DNA from: Kutzneria sp.
GTDB taxonomy: Bacteria; Actinomycetota; Actinomycetes; Mycobacteriales; Pseudonocardiaceae
Direction of reading: 5' to 3'
Assembly: GCA_019239965.1 (NCBI GenBank)
Contig: JAFAZC010000109.1
Coordinates: 1 to 34,828, forward strand
Length of the DNA: 34,828 nucleotides
Below the pieces are notes generated by a model, which searched no databases, was not told the DNA's origin, and was given only the letters and a program-made list of their open reading frames with translations. The first letter of the stretch is position 1. Each line of letters opens with the position of its first letter. Of this stretch, positions 31,603 through 34,828 are shown one piece after another. The translations under genes and the position numbers were made by a program.

Positions 31603-31967
31603 GCCGCGCCCCTCCCAGTAGCTGAGGTGCGGCCGGTGCGGGCCCACTCGGCGAGCGCCTCACGGTCGGGTGTGCGTGCGAGCGGTCCGAGTACGGCGCG
31701 GCGGCGCACCAGCTCGGCGTAGCTGGGTGCGTAGGCGACGCGTACCCAGTCGGCGCCGCTGCTGATGGCCACGGCGGCGTCTTTGAGGCGCTGTGCGATC
31801 TCAGCCTCAAACTGCTCGGCGCGGAGGGCGACCATGTCGGCCGTCCACCAACGGCGCCATGCCAGGGCGTCCAGGACCAGCGCGGCCAGCTCGGTCGGGT
31901 CGTCGGGGACCTGTGCGAGTAGGCACGCCAGTAGGAGCCCTGGACGGCTAATATCAGCGTTGACCAT
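31599..31967 (-). CDS. Hypothetical protein upstream of rep
   Basis: A 122-residue helical protein (LLLACLLAQVPDDPTELAAL, RWWTADMVALRAEQFEAEIA). ATG 31967 is listed; GTG 32051 or TTG 32072 would add a disordered N-terminus and overlap the previous gene. The stop overlaps the rep start (GTGA), so the two are coupled and probably made together. Not recognised; a loader or partner of Rep would fit the position. Confidence 0.62.
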   Translation of the reverse strand: MVNADISRPGLLLACLLAQVPDDPTELAALVLDALAWRRWWTADMVALRAEQFEAEIAQRLKDAAVAISSGADWVRVAYAPSYAELVRRRAVLGPLARTPDREALAEWARTGRTSATGRGAA

Positions 31968-32031
31968 CGGAGTGGCTGCCGCGGTCCTGCTGGTGCCCGG
32001 TCCCTGTTGGGGGGACTGGGCATCACCCGTT

Positions 32032-32157
32032 TCAGGCGGTCTCAAGGTCACCACCGGCCCTGTCCCGCTCAAGCTCGGTGGTGGTGTCGGCGTCCTCGGT
32101 CAGGAATCCGAGCAGTCTCGCCAGCGCCTCGGATTCCAACTCGTCGTCGGTGCTCAT
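32032..32157 (-). CDS. 41-residue micro-protein
   Basis: ATG 32157 overlaps the stop of the previous micro-gene (ATGA). The acidic, helical product (STDDELESEALARLLGFL) is predicted to be soluble. It is too short for most gene finders. Support is from coupling on the upstream side and a run of amphipathic residues. Not recognised. Confidence 0.55.
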   Translation of the reverse strand: MSTDDELESEALARLLGFLTEDADTTTELERDRAGGDLETA

Positions 32158-32312
32158 GCCGACCGCCTGATGGTGGATGGCCGCAGTAGGACTGTGAGCC
32201 TGGATCGGACCTCTGGGGACAATGGCGGCCAGGCGTCCACGAGGCGCTCGATGTAGGCGTCGAGCGTCTCGGTCGGAATGACCTCGTCCGGAGCGCTTGG
32301 GTACTCGGTCAT
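32154..32312 (-). CDS. 52-residue micro-protein
   Basis: ATG 32312 overlaps the stop of the excisionase-like gene (ATGA), and its stop overlaps the next start (ATGA). The product has a helix with ETLDAYIERLVDAWPPLS followed by EVRSRLTVLL, a pattern I know from small proteins next to excisionases in actinomycete elements (helix, proline pair, then helix ending in LLR). It is below the length limit of ordinary ORF lists. Function unknown. Confidence 0.7.
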   Translation of the reverse strand: MTEYPSAPDEVIPTETLDAYIERLVDAWPPLSPEVRSRLTVLLRPSTIRRSA

Positions 32313-32512
32313 GCCTCATCGCCGCCGGTACGGAGCTGCTCGGCGAACTCCTCGAGGTCGGCGCGGGAGATCCGCCACAGCCGCGGACCAAATCGCAGGC
32401 ATGGGAGCCTGCCTGAGGCGATCTGCCGTCGGATCGCCGCCCTGGAGACGTTCAGCACTTGCGCGGCATCAGCGACGTCGATGTAGGTGGTGCCGGTGTT
32501 GTCGTCCGCCAC
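32309..32512 (-). CDS. xis: Excisionase-like DNA-binding protein
   Basis: A 67-residue protein with a MerR/excisionase-type winged helix: TYIDVADAAQVLNVSRAAIR (first helices), QIASGRLPCLRFGPRLWR (wing) and ISRADLEEFAEQL. It probably works with the serine integrase as a directionality or regulatory factor. GTG 32512 is chosen because AGGAGGAG lies 8 bases ahead; the longer frame from GTG 32542 would place that site inside the coding part. Recombination directionality factors of serine integrases are diverse, so this could instead be a regulator of the operon. Confidence 0.78.
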   Translation of the reverse strand: MADDNTGTTYIDVADAAQVLNVSRAAIRRQIASGRLPCLRFGPRLWRISRADLEEFAEQLRTGGDEA

Positions 32513-32551
32513 AGTGGTGGCTCCTCCTGTGTGGAGGGCCACCGCCCCGGT

Positions 32552-33391
32552 CTACGCTGCTAGAGCGTCCCTCGGAGACGCGCATGGCCCGGTGCGGGTA
32601 CGGCCCTCACTGACATAGGCAGCGAGGAGCGCACCGCCCGGCGCGCGGGCAGGGTGAGGCTCGGCGAGTACAGCGCCACCGGGTGGCCGTGCTAGTCGAC
32701 CTGGTGGCCGATTCGCCGTGAGCACAGCGAGCTGACGAGATTGCTCGGCGACACAGACACGCCTGCGATACAGGATGATGGCGCCGAGATAGGTGCGAAC
32801 GACTGCGAGCACGGCGAGCCATCGGAACAGCGTTAAGGCCCGCTGAGCGAGTCCGAGGAGCTCGGAATCGTTGGGGCGGTCGGCGTCGTCAGGCCACGTG
32901 TGTCTGATCAACTCCTCGGGCGTCATCCGCAGGATGGCCCACGGTGATGGGGCAGCAGCCATCAAAACGTTGTGCATGCGGATCGGCAAACCCTGGGCGT
33001 CGCCGAGCATCCGCAGACGATGACGTTGATTCCGGATGTAGCGGATGCGGGCGGTCTTCTCACGGCGTTTCGTGGCCTGGAAGGCGTCGACGGCATCGAT
33101 CGCGGCCCGCATCACCTGATTGGGTGCGGCAACCGCGGTGACGATCTCCTGCTGGTACCGGTGAAGGTCCGCGATGGCGTCGTTTAGCCCAGAGTCGACG
33201 CGAGTGAGAGTCGCGGTCATCTCCGCGAGGGGCGCCGTGGCCTGCTCGACGGCCGCCAGCATCGAGGCGGGCCCGCTGGCGATGGAGTCCATCAGCGCCC
33301 GGTGCGACTCGGCGATACTCGACTGAGCCACCGACGACACAATCCGCGTACTCACTGCTGCGAGTGCGCCGAAAATGTCGTTGCGGGTCAC
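32552..33391 (-). CDS. Membrane protein with long helical N-terminus
   Basis: A 279-residue protein, GTG 33391. Residues 1-90 are a helical, Ala/Ser/Thr-rich stretch (SIASGPASMLAAVEQATAPL), 91-135 are basic (TKRREKTARIRYIRNQRHRL), one membrane helix lies at about 185-208 (LTLFRWLAVLAVVRTYLGAI), and the last 60 residues are Arg/Pro-rich. It is the gene between int and xis. No family recognised. The basic stretch next to the membrane helix suggests an inner-membrane anchor. The 124 bp upstream are relatively A/T-rich and may hold a promoter (TTGATG and TAGCCT, 17 bp apart). Confidence 0.65.
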   Translation of the reverse strand: MTRNDIFGALAAVSTRIVSSVAQSSIAESHRALMDSIASGPASMLAAVEQATAPLAEMTATLTRVDSGLNDAIADLHRYQQEIVTAVAAPNQVMRAAIDAVDAFQATKRREKTARIRYIRNQRHRLRMLGDAQGLPIRMHNVLMAAAPSPWAILRMTPEELIRHTWPDDADRPNDSELLGLAQRALTLFRWLAVLAVVRTYLGAIILYRRRVCVAEQSRQLAVLTANRPPGRLARPPGGAVLAEPHPARAPGGALLAAYVSEGRTRTGPCASPRDALAA

Positions 33392-33499
33392 GGGAGCAGG
33401 CTAAGACAAAATCGGCTCAACATCAACAAGAGGTACTTCTATGCCATATTGCGACAACTCGGCAGCAATCGCCACCGCCGCTAACAGATGAGAGCCGGA

Positions 33500-33530
33500 G
33501 AGCCGAACGAGCGTGCTACCGCTTCGGCTC
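33500..33530 (-). terminator. Hairpin at the end of the integrase gene
   Basis: Arms GAGCCGAA (33500-33507) and TTCGGCTC (33523-33530) span the integrase stop codon. The stem is short and has no T-run, so this is a weak candidate. Confidence 0.35.
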
Positions 33531-34828
33531 GATCCTCACCGATCTCGGGGCGAAGTAGACCTTGCCCGTCATCGGTCCTCGTGGGGCTTGGAGCACGGTG
33601 ACCGTCGCCATGGAGTCGAGGATGGCGCGACGCCGTCCAAGATCGAGGCCGTCGGAACGGTCCTCCTTGGTGCCGAACCACACAGCGGCGACGTCCGAGG
33701 CACCAATGACACCGACGAGTGGGTCCACCATCGCCGCAGTAGCGAGGTCGTTCTCAATCTCTGCCAGTCGGGCCTTGAGGCGCTCGTTACGCCGCACCCA
33801 CCGAACGCGCGTGATGCGGCCTTCGTCGAGGTCGTCGTCGAGGACGTCGAGCTGCTGGCGTACCGCTGTGGCCTCGGCGTGTTTCTCGGCGGTATCCACC
33901 GTGTCGGCCGGGGCAGTCAGGAGGTCTGCCGCGTCCGGGCGTGAGAGTCGTTCGACGAGGACCCGTTCGACGAAGTTGTCCAGCAGCACGGCGTCTCGTA
34001 CCACGTGGACCTGTGGGCTTCCGACCCCGTGTTTGCGCTCGCGTGCCATGCAGCGGTAGGCGGGCTTGCGCTTGCCTCCAGCCGTCGACACGCGGATCTC
34101 CGGCCACTCACACACCCCGCAGACGTACAAGCCGGATCCGAGCCAACGAACGCGGTTTCCTGTGGTTGTACGCCTGCTGGGGTCGTTGAGGATCGACACG
34201 AGGGCTCTCCAGGTTTGTTCGGGCACGATAGCTGGCCAGCGGGCCTTACCGAGGATCTCGCCGCGGTAGACCATCAGGCCCGCGTTACGTGGGCGCAGCA
34301 GCATGTGCTTGAAGCTGACCGGGTCCCATTCGGCTTTACCGAAGGTGGTCCGGAAGCCACGTGCGTTGACTTCGCGGAGCGCGCTTCGAAGGGATGCGCC
34401 CGCCACGATGGATTCAATCGCTCTGGCGATCTCTGCGGCTTCGTCCGGTCGGATTGTCTCGCCGTCGGCCTCGAACCCGAACGGACGTGCTCCGCCCTGC
34501 CAGCGGCCCGCTTGGGCGGCTTGGAGCCGGGCGGCGCGGATCCTGTCGGCTTTGTGTTCGCTCTCTTGGCGGGCCCATGCGGTCTGAGTGATGGCGATAG
34601 CGCGGCCGGTCGGCGTGGACAGGTTGAGCTCACCAGAGCGGACTGAGTGGGTCAGGAGGTCGTGTTGTTCGGAGATGACGATGTAGTCGAGTAGCTCGCG
34701 GACCGATCGGTGTAGTCGGTCGGTGTGCCAGACGGTCACGGCCTTGGCTACGCCGGCGGTCAGGTCCTCGAGCATCCGAAGGTAGTCAGGGCGCTTCCGG
34801 CCTGAGTAGGCCGAGATGTCGTTGTCGA
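33516..34828 (-). CDS. int: Large serine recombinase (integrase), 5' end outside window
   Basis: The 436 visible residues begin in the resolvase domain (DNDISAYSGRKRPDYLRML, then VWHTDRLHRSVRELLDYIV with the catalytic arginines). The catalytic serine lies outside the window. The recombinase domain follows (RAARLQAAQAGRWQGGARPF, WDPVSFKHMLLRPRNAGLM), then a zinc ribbon (LYVCGVCEWPEIRVSTAGG ... YRCMA), and a coiled-coil region (VRQQLDVLDDDLDEGRITRV, ENDLATAA) and C-terminal tail. This is the plan of phiC31/TP901-type serine integrases. It should catalyse insertion of the element into tadA at attB and form attL at about 15371. The attachment site normally sits beside the gene's 5' end, so attR is expected not far past 34828. 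Confidence 0.93.
   Translation of the reverse strand, partial: DNDISAYSGRKRPDYLRMLEDLTAGVAKAVTVWHTDRLHRSVRELLDYIVISEQHDLLTHSVRSGELNLSTPTGRAIAITQTAWARQESEHKADRIRAARLQAAQAGRWQGGARPFGFEADGETIRPDEAAEIARAIESIVAGASLRSALREVNARGFRTTFGKAEWDPVSFKHMLLRPRNAGLMVYRGEILGKARWPAIVPEQTWRALVSILNDPSRRTTTGNRVRWLGSGLYVCGVCEWPEIRVSTAGGKRKPAYRCMARERKHGVGSPQVHVVRDAVLLDNFVERVLVERLSRPDAADLLTAPADTVDTAEKHAEATAVRQQLDVLDDDLDEGRITRVRWVRRNERLKARLAEIENDLATAAMVDPLVGVIGASDVAAVWFGTKEDRSDGLDLGRRRAILDSMATVTVLQAPRGPMTGKVYFAPRSVRIEPKR

Larger units (their letters stand above)
15371..34828. mobile_element. Integrative conjugative-type element with serine integrase (right end outside window)
   Basis: The left boundary is the broken tadA gene; the right boundary lies beyond the window, past the 5' end of the integrase gene. 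The contents are a TraB/FtsK translocase with coupled small transfer genes, an excisionase-like protein, a primase/helicase-like Rep ATPase with iterons, a resolvase, a large serine integrase and accessory genes. No phage structural gene is present. This is the plan of an actinomycete integrative and conjugative element, which moves as double-stranded DNA through a single TraB protein. It differs from pSAM2-type elements, which use a tyrosine integrase and a tRNA site. Confidence 0.85.

Overview
The window is high-GC actinobacterial DNA, most likely from the Pseudonocardiales or a close relative. The evidence is GTG starts, abundant Ala/Arg/Gly codons and a gene order resembling the mycobacterial Rv3644c-Rv3659c block: holB, topA, a DECH helicase with a DUF1998 tail, then TadE-like proteins, a DUF4244 pilin and tadC/tadB/tadA. 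No species can be named from sequence alone.

Positions 1-15370 are chromosome. The left edge holds the start of an IS21-type istA gene. Next come the wreck of a tyrosine integrase, a tRNA-Thr(CGU) with its own terminator, holB (DNA polymerase III delta'), an MFS transporter, topA, the proton pyrophosphatase hppA, and (divergently) a MrfA/Rv3649-like helicase that meets a small primase/polymerase-like gene tail to tail. A leftward Flp/Tad pilus locus follows. It is broken: tadA is cut at its P-loop lysine, tadC needs a frameshift to be read, and the pilin gene runs on into the next gene.

From about 15371 to beyond the right edge lies one integrative, conjugative-type element whose leftmost base falls inside the Walker A motif of tadA. 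Its rightward half is a transfer module: an HTH protein, a ribbon-helix-helix repressor candidate with a perfect inverted-repeat operator, small coupled genes, an HTH-DUF2637 membrane protein and an FtsK/TraB translocase, followed directly by a non-coding block of GYCCGCACA repeats that could be the cis-acting transfer locus. The middle carries small secreted and metal-binding proteins, an XRE/TPR-type regulator, an NAD-dependent epimerase and a resolvase. The leftward half is a tightly overlapping operon of about 14 genes: large serine integrase (cut by the window edge), membrane protein, excisionase-like protein, two micro-proteins, a primase/helicase-type Rep ATPase, HTH and zinc-finger proteins.

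The element therefore looks able to excise (Int/Xis), replicate (Rep with ten AGCGTCCA-type repeats inside the 3' end of its own gene) and move as double-stranded DNA (TraB). It has no capsid or tail genes, so it is not a prophage. The most notable points are the P-loop insertion site, the intragenic iterons, the candidate transfer repeats, and the decay of the Tad locus it interrupted.
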